DNA of 64,000 bases from Melitaea cinxia. Lineage: Eukaryota; Arthropoda; Insecta; Lepidoptera; Nymphalidae. Under the pieces are notes generated by a model. It ran no database searches. It was not told where the DNA came from and saw only the letters and a program-made list of their open reading frames with translations. The stretch spans positions 4,012,001 through 4,076,000 of the forward strand of contig NC_059415.1 of NCBI RefSeq assembly GCF_905220565.1. The letters run 5' to 3'. Position 1 is the first letter of the stretch. Each line of letters opens with the position of its first letter. This document shows positions 1 to 11,480 of this stretch, piece by piece. Both the position numbers and the translations under genes were made by a program.

Positions 1-50
1 AAACCTAGTATGTTTTAAATAATAACACAAGATTTATTGTTTTGTTTCAG

Positions 51-1771
51 TCGGAAAACAGCAGTGACAACATCACGACAGCTACAGTTGATTGGGTGGT
101 GAAAAAATATCTTCCCTTCTCATTTTTCGATGACGAAGCTACACAAGTATATTTTCGATGTATTTGCCCTAATATGGTGTTTCCTAAAAGGTCTACACTT
201 AGAAGGAAAGTCAAAGAGCGATTTGAAGAGCTCCAATTGAATCTCAAGGAACGACTTCAACAATTATCATCTAAAATGTCTTTTACCATTGATGGGTGGA
301 CGTCAATTGCTGGTATGAGTTACTACGGGGTTACTATTCATTATATAGACAACGAATGGAAGTATCAATCTGTAGTTCTTGATTTTATACCATCACGCGG
401 TCGACATACTGGGGAAGATATTGCAACGATTTTCCATGAATGTTTATTGGAATATGGCATAATTGATAAAATATAAGGTATCACGGTCGACAACGCAACT
501 GCAAATACCAAATTTATGTATGAACTGGGCAAACAGCTGCCGCCACACTTTGATTCAGACAATCAACATTTCCGGTGCTTTGCTCACATTTTAAACCTTG
601 GTGTACAAGATTTATTAAAGACCTTAGCATTACACTGTGAGTCTGACACTAACGCGCAAGATCAGCAGTACGAAGACTATGCAGACGAAACTGAGGATGA
701 GGAAGATGAAGAATCTGCACCAAATATTGCTGACTCGCGTACATCTGTAGCAAAGTTACGCAGTATTTCCAGTAAAATAAAAAGAAGTGAGATAGTGAAG
801 AAGAAGTTTCAGTCTGCTTGTGAAGCAGCTGGCGTGCCATCAAATCTAAATGCCATTCTTGACTGTCCAACGAGATGGAATTCCACACATGATATGATTG
901 GATTTGGTTTAAAAGTGAGAGCGGGCATTGACATATTGTGCAGTTCTGTCACCGAATTAAATGATTTTCAAATCACAGCTAATGAATGGCAGGTACTCGA
1001 AAAATTACATAAATTTCTAATAAACTTTAAACTTTTAAGTACAAAACTTGGTGGAGACAAATATGTTACATTACCGCTAGTCATTGTATCATTCAATCTC
1101 TTGCTAGATAAAATTGAATCCATGGTAAAACAGTTAGATGAGAAACCTAATCGATCTGAAGTGGATGAAAGGCTCATTCTAGCTTTCCAAGCAGCTCGAG
1201 ACAAAATGCTTAAACATTACAAGAAGAGCAACTGGATTTATTGTACTTCTTTAATTTTAGACCCAAGGCATAAGGCTCAGACTTTTGACCTGACAATGTG
1301 GGGGAAGCAACTTAAAACAGAAAGTCTGCGCAAGTTCAATGAACTTTATGAAGAATATAAAAGTCTACACTCACTGAACAAATCTCTGGAATTACCAGAA
1401 AAAGAAAATAAAGTATGTGATGAAGATGAAGACGTAATAGACTTTGATAAACTCTATGAATGTCCCTCGACGTCATCTGGATCTTGTCTTCAAGGCTTAG
1501 TGATAGACGAGTTGGAGGAGTACCTGAGAAAACCAAGAACTGCCAGCTCGGAAGACATTTTGGATTGGTGGAGGACGCATGAGACAGAGTATCCGATTTT
1601 ATCGAAAATGGCCCGTGATTTTCTCTCAATACCTGCACTGCAACTTCAGTACCTGCTGAGAGGTTATTTTCTAAAGCATCATTAGTAATTAGAAAACATA
1701 GAAATAGGTTAAGTGATGAGTCAGCCAGATGGTTAATTTGTATTAATTCTTGGTCAAAAAAATTGATATAA
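51..1771 (+). pseudogene. hAT-superfamily transposase exon, two lesions
   Basis: This is the catalytic part of a hAT (BED-finger/Ac-like) transposase, the enzyme that excises and reinserts a DNA transposon. Position 51 follows a good 3' splice site (pyrimidine tract then CAG at 48-50), so the BED zinc finger presumably lies in an exon left of the window. In order I see the first catalytic Asp in DGWTS (about 291-305), TVDNATAN with the second Asp (about 484-507), a CFAHILNL block (about 577-600), an acidic linker, and the C-terminal dimerisation block with LDWWRTHE and SERLFSK-type motifs. There are two lesions. A TAA at 474-476 sits between DKI and GITVDN, where a sense codon is expected. 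A tandem duplication of CTGCA near 1633-1643 shifts the frame; past it the other frame stays open through the usual hAT C-terminus to TAA at 1769-1771. Otherwise it is well preserved, which suggests recent activity. AATAAA occurs near 1828. Confidence 0.93.
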
Positions 1772-2195
1772 AGTATCATAACCTAATGATAAAGCTGTTG
1801 ATTTGTGTTGTATTTTATTTTTTATTCAAATAAATGATAAATCGTAAAACTCTTTTATTAAATTTCTTATAAGTTGAGGGTTCAATCTCTTTCTAGACAG
1901 ATAAGTATTGTTCTTTAAAATACAGTCAAGTTATTGTAATTAATTTGTTTTTTACATGTTTTAGCAAATGTAAGCTTATAAATCATAAATGTTTATTAAG
2001 AAACAGTTACTTCCATGGAAAACGACATATAGGTCAGTTGATTTTTCGAATTTCTTATCAAATCTTCAGTTATTTATTAATCTGCTTGATCTTTACTATG
2101 GCTATGTTAATTCAAGCTCACAATGTTCCAATTCTAATACGTTTTTCTAAGATTTAAAGTAAACTTTAATAAATAGTAATAGACTAATAGGTAAT

Positions 2196-2335
2196 TGCAA
2201 GACTTGCAAGACTCTTGCTGCAAGACCAAGACCAAGACCAAGACTGGGAGCGCAAGACCAAGACCAAGACCAAGACCAGGTGTATTGGCGCAAGACCAAG
2301 ACCAAGACTGGCTAAGTCTCGTCTTGTTCTTGCAT
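2196..2335 (+). repeat. CAAGAC hexamer array, subterminal in the hAT element
   Basis: Three blocks of CAAGAC repeats (about 2221-2244, 2253-2276 and 2291-2308) are separated by short spacers. They are flanked by single CAAGAC units and, on the right, by inverted GTCTTG units. They sit just inside the presumed 3' terminus of the hAT element. hAT transposases commonly bind short subterminal repeats, so a binding-site array is a plausible role; the sequence alone does not prove it. Confidence 0.8.
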
Positions 2336-2354
2336 TTGGGCAACACTACCACTG
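2331..2354 (+). mobile_element. candidate 3' terminus (TIR) of the hAT element
   Basis: Read inward from 2354 on the minus strand the end is CAGTGGTAGTGTTGCCCAAA. hAT ends typically start CAGNG and often continue with a TTGCCCA-like stretch. It lies about 580 bp after the transposase stop and directly after the CAAGAC array. The partner TIR and left target duplication are outside the window, so pairing cannot be checked. Confidence 0.6.
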
Positions 2355-3650
2355 TTATTGTTTTCAAGTTTAATTGAAATCATACTCGCTGGCTCACTGC
2401 CAGTTTTATTCTAAGCACACAAATTCTATTTAGTTTCATTATAAATCTGAAGAAATTTCTGGAACATGGGATGTCCAACTATAGTAAACAAAAAAAAAAA
2501 CAATCCTTTGGTGTACAAAAATAAGTAAACAAAAAAATGACATTTGAACTTTTTTTATTTTATTTGACAGTGAATTACACTGAACGGACTTTAAGAGATT
2601 CAGAATTCCATGTCAAGATGCGAAAACAAACATTTTTAACATATACAATTACAAACACGGTCGTCTGTTCTTAGGCCTTTAATGCCTGTGTTTTATTCAA
2701 TAGCTGGTTGATTTACATATTTTTAACGTATACATTATATATTACATATACATAATATATTATACGTATATATTACATTCATAAAAAAATTAACCCAGGC
2801 TTAGGAAGGGTAACCCACGAGACTGTGGCAGAACTATCAACTGCATAAACGGCTAGTCTCCTCTCACAAGTCTCAACTTTAGCAAAAGCACAAATACCTA
2901 AGTGAGTCAAACATCTGTATAGCCAATATAATTGCAATGTCAGTGGAATCGATGTCCAGTGGCATCGAATCTGCAACTTCAAACGCAGTAGCAAGTTGCT
3001 ATGACCATTGCGTCAACGTCAGATATCTAACTTATTAAGGTCATTAGCTATGAAATTTCACACTACGTCACAGAACTTATCAGTCTTCACGTAAGCTGAC
3101 GGATTCGCGCAATAAAATTAAAACTACACTTGTGACTATGCATTGGCAACGATTTACTTGGAATAATATCAAATTCTATAAAAACTTTTCAGTTTTTAGT
3201 AGTTTGTGAAGTTGGTTTGATTTTCGTAGACTTTATGAGTTCTTATTGTTAACAAATGAATGAAAATAATAAAACTGAACAATCTTTAGCTCCTTAGCTT
3301 TTTTCTTATTCATCGTAAATTGTATATGAAATGTGTATGAATTTTTTTCCCTTTTGTGTTTATTTTTTATCAGAACTAACGTGTTAATAATAATTTAATA
3401 TTTAAATATTATCATTTTTTTTCTTATATGTTGCATATGATATTAACTTATGTTATATTTGCAATTAATATGGAAATAGTATTGATTTTTTAATGAGAAA
3501 TGGTAAATGTTTTGTCTCTCTGTATAACATGTGAGAAAATATGACATTCATAGCTGTTTCAGGAATTCCAAGATTTTAATCTAATTATTTTGGTTGAATT
3601 ACTAGTGTATGTTTTGTTTTGGTATATCGTTTTGAGTTAATAATGTAAAA
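2355..3650. other. non-coding AT-rich DNA, no gene recognised
   Basis: No conserved coding segment or RNA gene was recognised. Around 2785-3030 base composition is more balanced, with a 71-codon open stretch on the minus strand that resembles no family I know. Short TA-rich runs occur near 2740-2775. Confidence 0.5.
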
Positions 3651-3654
3651 ATAT

Positions 3655-3857
3655 ACATCGCTTACCCTGAACTCAAACTAAATATTGGGTTGCTAATAAT
3701 TGGGTTTTCAGGAAGAAATGGCTAAATAGCCATAAGTCCGCCCATTGTACTTCACAGTCTATAAATGTAATTTTTTTGTAATATAATTTTTTAAATGTGT
3801 TTACTGTTTAAAATGTAGTTGTGGTGAACAATAAAGTATAAATAAATAAATAAATGC
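3655..3857 (+). mobile_element. LINE-like 3' tail ending in (TAAA)n
   Basis: A stretch ending in GTGGTGAACAATAAAGTATA is followed by tandem TAAA units. An AATAAA-containing end with a short tandem tail is the usual 3' end of non-LTR retrotransposons in Lepidoptera. No ORF remains, so the clade is not assignable. Confidence 0.55.
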
Positions 3858-4395
3858 CTCACACTCAACGACTTCAACTAGGATTTACTGTGGAAAGGGT
3901 CCGAATACTTACAATACTCAGACTGCAAACACCTGTATGGGCCATATTTATCGGCGGTCGTCGAATCTACGACCGTTAGAGCAATAGTCAAAATATGAAA
4001 TGCGTTTAATCAATATAAATGCAAGCAAAATTGTAATAATAGCTACTGTCTTCCAGTTTCATCCTCTTTATCTAAATATAGCATTTTAAAGTTTGAATAA
4101 CTTCAAGATTTTACTATTGCAGGAGAATGGTGAGAATTGGGGCAGTGTTATTTTGTTCGCCTGCTTCTGTAATGAAAGCCAGAGCGCAATTTGCAATAAG
4201 TATCTAATTGAAATGCGAGACTCGTAGCTTTTGAGAATATAACTATGATTATTATAACGAACATGAATTGTTTTCGTTCTATCAGAAGCTTCTAGAAGGT
4301 GAAGCGGTACTTCTAGTTTTCCATATTAACTAGCTTGAAATCGATTATATTTAAGTGAAGTAAGAACAACATTATTTGTGGCTTCCTTAAAACTT

Positions 4396-4612
4396 TAAAC
4401 CTGGTCATCTATGTCGTAGGACCGATGGCCGTTGGAGCAGACGTGACCTGGAGTAGAGACCGCGTCTTGGCAAACGCAGTGTGAGACGTTCTCTGGATCG
4501 ACGATCTACGTAAGATTGCCGATGTAGGCTGGATGAGGATTGCGGAAAACCAGTATGTCTGGCACGAACTTGGGGAAGCCTATGTCCAGCAGTGGACTGC
4601 AATAGGCTGAAC
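4396..4612 (+). pseudogene. RTE-like LINE ORF2 C-terminus and 3' end
   Basis: One frame from about 4419 to TGA at 4608-4610 reads like the C-terminal end of a lepidopteran RTE-type LINE reverse transcriptase protein: a tryptophan-rich basic stretch (WIDDLRKIA then GWMRIAENQYVWHELGEAY) ending QQWTAIG. One internal stop codon (near 4482) breaks it. The DNA just before the stop, CCTATGTCCAGCAGTGGACT, is the block reused at the 3' ends of other repeats in this window. A 5'-truncated dead copy. Confidence 0.75.
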
Positions 4613-4764
4613 TGACTGACTTAAAACCTTATAACGTCTTATTAATCCAGGATGCCACTTGTAATTGGATAACAAACATCTTAAAAAATGATATTTCTTT
4701 ACGAATTTTAGAGAAACCCGACTGGATAATTGTGTAACATTACACAGTCATGATTACAGATTAA

Positions 4765-4962
4765 TAATTCTGCTGTCAAGTAGTATTGTGTTCCTATGGG
4801 CAGTAAGGTAGAACAGTCAACAGAGCGCATCCCCAGAAGTCCTGGGGATGCGCTCTGTTGACTGGATATAATCTGGACAGAATCGTAACGCACTTGCGAT
4901 ACTCCTGGTTTTGTAAGCATCAATAGGCTACGGTGATCGCTTAGAATACGCCGACCAAAATG
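4765..4962 (+). repeat. dispersed repeat family D, copy with hairpin insert
   Basis: Matches copies at 34133 and 39499 (GTGTTCCT...GTAAGG, then CGCACTTGCGAT and CTACGGTGATCGCTTA). Family D reads from GAGGTAGGGCACAGCAGG to GTACGCTTGTTTGCCGACC and, in full copies, ends near an A-run, so it is probably a LINE 3' UTR (inference). This copy carries a perfect hairpin at 4814-4864. Confidence 0.75.
4814..4864. repeat. perfect 23-bp inverted repeat, 5-nt loop
   Basis: Arm 4814-4836 is the exact reverse complement of 4842-4864; the loop is AAGTC. The right arm corresponds to the CTCCTGGGG region of the family D consensus while the left arm has no counterpart there, so the left arm looks like an inverted copy of the right. 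Confidence 0.95.
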
Positions 4963-4969
4963 AATCAAA

Positions 4970-6410
4970 TATTAACGTCTAGAAAACGTGAAGTAAAACT
5001 AATATATATATACAACCAACGAATGTAAACATTAAATTCGATGAGTAAGTTGAATTCTGATGATAATGTTTGTTTAGTCTTCGAAATGACGTCACAACTC
5101 CCACGTGCTCTCAAATTTACAAGCGCTCGTTGCTTATCTGGAGTATCAGGCGATTTATTTCAAATTTATTAATAATTAAATTATTTTATATATTTGTATT
5201 ATTAATAGAGTAGAAAGTATTATTAGACAGTAATATTTGAATACAAATGTATTCAAGTATATGTATTGTAAGCTTTGAAAGGTGCATGTAACATTAAAAT
5301 TCCCATATGAGTCACCCGCCACCGAGGTGTCGAAATATTGGTTGTTTCAAAAAAAACAATCGCTGTTAGTCGATTGGAGTCGAAATTGATTAACATATTC
5401 TCTTGGTAACATAAATTTAACTAGTAATATAAACAGAATTATGCAACTTTGATTACGAGTTCGAATTAAAATCTTTAAAACAATTATCATACGGCAATCG
5501 AGTATGCTAAAAATGATAAACTGCGCACGTTTATTACGGTGGTCTTTACCTAAGGTTCGTAACCTAATTCCTGTCTTTTAGATAATATGCGATTGTTATA
5601 CATATTGTTTTATACCTTCTCCCACACGGACACAGATATACCAGTAGCACCTTACAGGCTGCATCATCATCAGTAATATTAAATATCTGCATGCATACGT
5701 GGATATTACGAGAGAAAAGCATGGTCACTGTCACTTACGGCCTGTATCTATTTTTTAAGATATAAGAACTATTTATTGTTATAATTTCTATTACATTGAC
5801 GTCTACGATATCACGTCGTGCCTAAATCTGTTAATAAAACTAGCGTATATAGGGGTTATCTCACGATAGAATATAAAAATATTTTATGGAGTCATTAAAA
5901 GTTATTGTTATCGTAAAAGCGACTTAATAACCAATTGACCGTTCGGCATCGGTTAAGGAAAACACAAAATGTTGCTAAAAATAAGACAATTTCGTGCTCG
6001 TTGCATGGAAGAGATTTAATAGTTTACTGGTATGAGCGATGAAGAATGTAATCTTAATGAAGTTACTAAGTATCTAAAGTTTGATGACCAAGTTAAAAGT
6101 ACAGTTGCCATTCTTATCGTAAAAGTTCGTATAACTGTTGTTATCATCGCGTAATGAAATCAAATCAAAAATGTCTATTCGAGAAGTTTCTATAATATCT
6201 AGCTCGACGCCCTTAGGGTAAACGAGCTTATTGTATTTCGGAAACATATTTAAATCTGAAAGAACCTAACGCAGAGTTTTAGGAAGTAGTATTTGGAGTT
6301 CATTTAAGATGCGCGGGATTTTGCATTATTAAAATGTATTTGATGTTTACAAATTTCATTGAATTAAGTTGATATTAATTTTGTAACGCAGAATAATAGA
6401 GTTGGCACAG
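4970..6410. other. non-coding spacer
   Basis: AT-rich DNA without a recognisable gene, RNA or repeat end. Only short microsatellite-like TA runs are seen (near 5002). Confidence 0.5.
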
Positions 6411-6413
6411 TTT

Positions 6414-7026
6414 TTAACCGACTTCCAAAAAAGGAGGAGGTTCTCAATTCGACTGTATTTTTTTTTTTTTTTATGTATGTTACTTCAGAACTTTTGACCG
6501 TGTGGACCGATTTCGACAATTTTTGTTTTAATCGAAAGATGGTGTGTGTCAATTGGTCCCATTTAAATTTATTTGAGATCTAACAACTACTTTTCAAGTT
6601 ATATCTAATAATGCGTTTTTATTTGACGCTTTTTTCGTCGACCTACGTTGCATTATACCGCATAACTTTCTACTGGATGTACCGATTTTGATAATTCTAT
6701 TTTTTGTTGGAAAGAGGATATCCCTAATTTGGTACCGTGATAAGGAAACCAAGATCTGATGATGGGATCCCAGAGAAATCGAGGGAAACTCTCGAAAATC
6801 CGTAATAACTTTTTACTGGGTGTACCGATTTTGATAATTTTTAATTTAATCGAAAGCTGATGCTTATCATATGGTCACATATAAATTTTATCGAGATCTG
6901 ATAACTACTTTTTGAGTAATCTTTGATAACGCGTAGTTGCTTGACTATTCTTTCGTCGATCTACGTTGTATTACTTGTTGACGTAATTGAAGTCGGTTTT
7001 TTTCGTTTGCGAGCAAACACAATTAT
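6414..7026 (+). mobile_element. AACCGACTTC family element, long copy (Helentron-like)
   Basis: Starts TTAACCGACTTCC and carries the inverted GAAGTCGGTT near 6988-6998. Then come a T-run, the hairpin GTTTGCGAGCAAAC and the shared end ACAATTAT. The interior holds two to three degenerate copies of a block of roughly 170 bp, each with an ACCGATTT...ATCGAAAG core. No ORF. Subterminal rather than terminal inverted repeats plus a 3' hairpin suggest a non-autonomous Helentron; an atypical MITE is the alternative. Confidence 0.85.
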
Positions 7027-7164
7027 TTACAAATAAGATGAGAAGAAGAAGTGTTGTAGATAGACAAAGAATAATCAATTAAATACGCATTATTCACGAT
7101 AACACAAATTAGTACTGATCAGATATCAATCAAACTTAAGTAGGACCACATGACAATACCCTGG

Positions 7165-7250
7165 TATACCTAACTGAAGTAAACTGAGGTAGGTCACAGG
7201 CAGCCCAACTGGGGAAGTACACAGTTATTTACAGAAGGCCACGGCTAAAA
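7165..7250 (+). repeat. family D fragment, internally deleted
   Basis: Contains AACTGAGGTAGG, CAGCCCAACTGGGGAAGTAC and ACAGAAG blocks in family D order, with gaps. The A-run after 7247 does not come from the family's normal 3' end. Confidence 0.6.
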
Positions 7251-7563
7251 AAATAAATAAGTATAATATGAAAATCAATCCAAGCATAACCATAATTATG
7301 ATAACTTATATTAACAAACAAACTTCATAATGTAAACTGAACAAAATAAACATCTATTTCAGATGCCAGACGCGATCAGCTAAACTACAGACGAGAAACG
7401 AAATATATTTAGCGTCTCTATCAAATATATCTACGAAATTAGTGGTGTATGAATCATGGGTTTATTTTGAACATTCTTTGATGGCGTGTGTTTTGAGAGC
7501 GTTTATTGATCGAGCTCTTTCTGAACGCTTACAACATTTCACAGGATTTTATTAGTAGTTTTA

Positions 7564-7660
7564 TTAGTATAGCTACCCTGTGACTTCGTCCGCGTGGAAT
7601 TTAACAAAAAGTTATTGTTCAGTTCTCAGTTTTATAAAATAAATAAATTTCAAAAATAAA
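7564..7660 (-). mobile_element. Helitron family H2, decayed 3' fragment
   Basis: On the minus strand it matches the 3' part of the copies at 34473 and 63130 (TGTGACTTCGTCCGCGTGGA, read on plus). The terminal CTAG is decayed to CTAT. No ORF. Confidence 0.6.
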
Positions 7661-8865
7661 ATTAGGCTAAATTTTCACCAAAAAAGATAGTTTATAAAGA
7701 AAAAATATAAATAAAAACCAAATACACATACAAAAGGAAACCTAATCCCGAAAAAGAGCAATCTTGTCCAGACAACCTTAGCGAAGGAGGTGAAAAATAA
7801 TAAATAATAAATAAGTGAAATATTTTTTAAGTACACGTTAATATCTGTCCATTTAGCCAAAGTTAACAAGCCAGACTAACAGCCGAGGTAACAACATACA
7901 TGAAAAAAAATACAATCGAATTCAGAACATCCACCTTTTTTGGAAGTCGATTAAAGCAGGATAAAACATTGTAGACATTAAAGTAATTATTAAAGGAAAA
8001 TTGTATGGAACGATCGATTCTCATCATATAAGTGACAAAACATAACGCTGTTTATTGTAAATACACACGAATTAAAAAGTAATAACGTATTATCTTGCTG
8101 ACCATCTCGTACAGTACTAGGAACAAATGCAAATGTGTTTTTTATTGATTTAATCGTTTGAACATACGTTTATGTGGACTGTCATTAAATGAACACAAAA
8201 TTTACTATCGTCCAATATCGTTTTTACTTGATATTAATCGAGTTTTAAATGTGATTATGTGATTATATTGCTAGGAAACTTAGAAATGTAGTAGTGGACT
8301 TATTAAAATTAGTATAAATGTCTTAGTTCTGAGAAAAAAGATGGAATACATGTAGAGGAAGACTTGAACAAAAATTCACACGTAAATTATACTTCAACGA
8401 ATACAAGTATTTGCGGGTATGAGAGGAAGTCCATTCCACGACCGTCGCAAATTAATCTTTTGCACACCTACACTAGAACGGTACTCATCTTCGTTTGTTT
8501 GTCCACAGCTCCAGAAAATACTACGCGAACTTTATAATGATAAGTTTGAAGCGGCACCCTAGTTATATTAGCCTAGGGATATACTTTGTAGATTTTTATT
8601 AGCGTTATTACTTGGCGTTAAGTAAATTTAAGAACTATTTACTTTCTCAACATTTTAATGACATTTTAACGACGTAATACTAACTCATATACTAGACGCG
8701 GGTTTCTCTTAAAATCAGGAAAGAAGTAAAATTAAGCAGGTGTAGCGTTCTCTGGAGGTGTTGAAATATGAGAAAGATTATTAATGTTTATTTATTTATG
8801 TAAATCTTCTTTATTACTGAAAACCAAGACGTTATTCCTCTACCTAATATTAATATATAGAATTA
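7660..8865. other. non-coding spacer
   Basis: AT-rich DNA with no supported gene. Open stretches here are short and of low complexity. Confidence 0.5.
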
Positions 8866-9152
8866 CTAGTTTCTGCCCTCGACTTCGTTTACGTAGAACT
8901 TGCGAAACTTTAACTGTTTACGCAGCGCACGCAGCGGAAGCTCTCAAAAGGAAAAAATCCCGATTGTGAAACATTCTTCATTCTATTCGTCGTAGCGTGA
9001 TGATATATAGCCTATTGCTTTCCTCGATAAATTAGCTATCTAACACTGAAAATCATTTTTCAAATAGGGCCAGTAGTTCCTGACATTAGCGCGTAATATA
9101 TAAGCAAGCAAACAAACAAACAACGTCTTCAGCTTTATAATATTAGTATAGA
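8866..9152 (-). mobile_element. non-autonomous Helitron, family H1
   Basis: On the minus strand it runs from A|TCTATACTAATATTATAAAG (start 9152) to CTAG|T (end 8866), the end signature of Helitrons, which insert between A and T without target duplication. About 287 bp, no ORF. Its 5' end matches the copy at 12570. Confidence 0.75.
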
Positions 9153-9504
9153 TTAAAATCAAAGTCACAAAGTCTCTAAGCCCTATACTTTCATTATATA
9201 CCTACAGTTTAGGCAGAAGGTCCATAATAAAACCCGTGACGTAACAACCGAAACTCTGCCTACAACGAGTATAATCGTAACAACGGCCATTCAATTAAAC
9301 AAAGTGCCTTGAAAACGCCAACGTACTATTTTTAAGGACACATCGACGTACTTTAAATGCAATAATTGTTTTATTTGCTTTATTGCGTATAATTTTAAGT
9401 GATTTTAATTAAACAAATAATAATACATTTTATTTACAGATACTTAAATGTTTTTTTTTACCGACATTACCGATTATTCTGGTTATAGATTTTTATACTA
9501 TAAA

Positions 9505-9630
9505 AGTAACAACAAGCGTACGGTCCGAGTGATGGTAAGCGGATACCGTAATAATAATTACTATATATAGCCTATGAATTTCTGCAAAACCAGGAGCACT
9601 GCAAGCGCGATCTGCCCTACTTAAGCTACG
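9505..9630 (-). repeat. family D fragment
   Basis: Reverse-orientation 3' end of family D (AAGCGTACGGTCCGAGTGATG on plus), diverged. Confidence 0.6.
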
Positions 9631-10767
9631 TATCTATCACCTCTGTTTTATGTCTTGTTAGTGAGAGTCAATGGATAACAGTTTATTTTTCCATTGTCAA
9701 ATCCATCTCAGTCTTTTTTGTCCCTTAATCTAGGAATGACATTTGTGGCTTTGGCGTTTCGAATGTTTAAAGGCAGCAGACTGATTACTTTACTAAATAC
9801 ATTATGATTACCTTACTAAATACCTGGCCTGCTTTTTCTTTTAATAAAACGTTCCGTTTTGCTTTCAGATCGTTAATAAATGTAATTCATACATTTTTTT
9901 TCTCTATTACATTTTAATTAAGTTAAACGTTATGTATTGACGTATGTATATAAAACTATTATTGATTTTCCTAAAAATATTTGTAACAGACCAGATAAGA
10001 GTAATTAAAAAAAACCGCATGCTGCAACATAATTTATGTTCTAGTTCAAAGTATCAAGGATGCGTAAGTAATGAAGTACGCTTCAGAAATAAATTAATTA
10101 AAATTCTGTTTCGTTCAGATTTTTATAACATCTACTTGTATGTTTGGTTTATTTTTATTATTTCAACCAAAATTATTTTATTTTATTATCCATTTTCATA
10201 TTTTTGTATGTGTTATTATACTTGTAAAACAATCATTATATAATTAATTAATATATTTATTTAGGTACATCTATAAGTAAAATGGTACAGGTCTATTTAT
10301 GTAAGAAAGAAAAGGGAAAAAAACTACAGATTAAATTTAAATTATTTTTATATTTACTTTATTTATTACACACACATTTAACATTTTAATACAGTTTAAA
10401 TAGACAACAGGTTTTTTGATTGCTTGCATGAACTACAAATATTTTTTAAACTAATTTTTTTATTTTCGATATTTTTGTTGTTTTTTTCTTTGAACATAAA
10501 ATTTATTGGAATCTATTTACGAGTTATGTGTTAACTTTCTGAAGTCTTATAATAATGTCATTTTGAAATAATTGAAACAATAGATCGACAACTGATATAC
10601 CAATGTAAAACGAGAGTAAGCAGTCTTGTCTTAATATTCGCATCTCATTCCGACATATTAAATTTTTTATAGGCAGCATCATTCGCCGTCTCGTTGAGCA
10701 TGTTGGAATTTCTTAGCAGTCATGGATAATGAAGTAGTGGTATTGTCAATTGTCATGGAATGCTTTT
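9630..10767. other. non-coding spacer
   Basis: AT-rich. The 99-codon open stretch near 9944-10243 is almost all Phe/Ile/Lys/Tyr/Asn, as expected from random AT-rich DNA. No gene recognised. Confidence 0.55.
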
Positions 10768-11140
10768 TTAACCGACTTCAAAAAAGGAGGAGGTTACTCA
10801 ATTCGATCGTATCGGGGATAATTTCGTCTTTTATGAACCGATTTTGATAATTCTTTTTTTGTTGGAAAGGAGATATCATATATAGATAGAAATCGAGGGA
10901 AACTCTCGAAAATCCGCATAAATTTTTACTGGGTGTACCGATTTTGATGATTTTTAATTTAATCGAAAGCCGATGTTTATCATGTGGTCACATTTAAATT
11001 TCATTGAGATCTGATTAGAACTTTTCAGGTAATCTTTGATAATGCGTATTTACTTGACTATTTTTTCGTCTACCTACGTTATATTACTTGTCTATATAAT
11101 TAAAGTCGGTTTTTTTTCGTATGCCTGCAAACACCATTAT
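10768..11140 (+). mobile_element. AACCGACTTC family element, short copy
   Basis: TTAACCGACTTC start, inverted AAGTCGGTT near 11103-11112, hairpin GTATGC/GCAAAC with loop CT (one mismatch) and shared end near 11140. About 240 bp shorter than the copy at 6414 because it has lost internal units. Confidence 0.85.
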
Positions 11141-11411
11141 GTATGTAATGTTTCTTTCATAGATTGACTGTACCATATACCTACTGCTATTATAATAGGA
11201 GCTGAAAAGTACTTACTTATGTACTAGACGTTTAATAACAATATACCTGGTTCTTAATAAGTTACGTTGCATAGTATATTGCAGGCGGCGGTTGGATTCG
11301 TTGATTGTTATATTGATTGATTCTCACTGTATCATAGCAATTGGTAATTGGTCATAATATTTAGCATTGCAGTGATAATACCATCAATGGAATATTTTAG
11401 TTCTACCTATA

Positions 11412-11480
11412 TAGTATCTATCTATCTATTCAGTATCTATCTATCTATTCAGTATCTATCTATTCAATTTATCTATATTT
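11412..11480 (+). repeat. minisatellite of TATC/TATTCAG units
   Basis: Three tandem units of about 23 bp, AGTATCTATCTATCTATTC and shortened versions, followed by decay. Confidence 0.85.

Noticed and set aside
2195..2377. 60-codon open frame with Lys-Thr and Arg-Pro repeats
   Set aside because: It is a translation of the CAAGAC hexamer array, not a gene.
9944..10243. 99-codon open frame rich in Phe, Ile and Tyr
   Set aside because: Composition is that of random AT-rich DNA.
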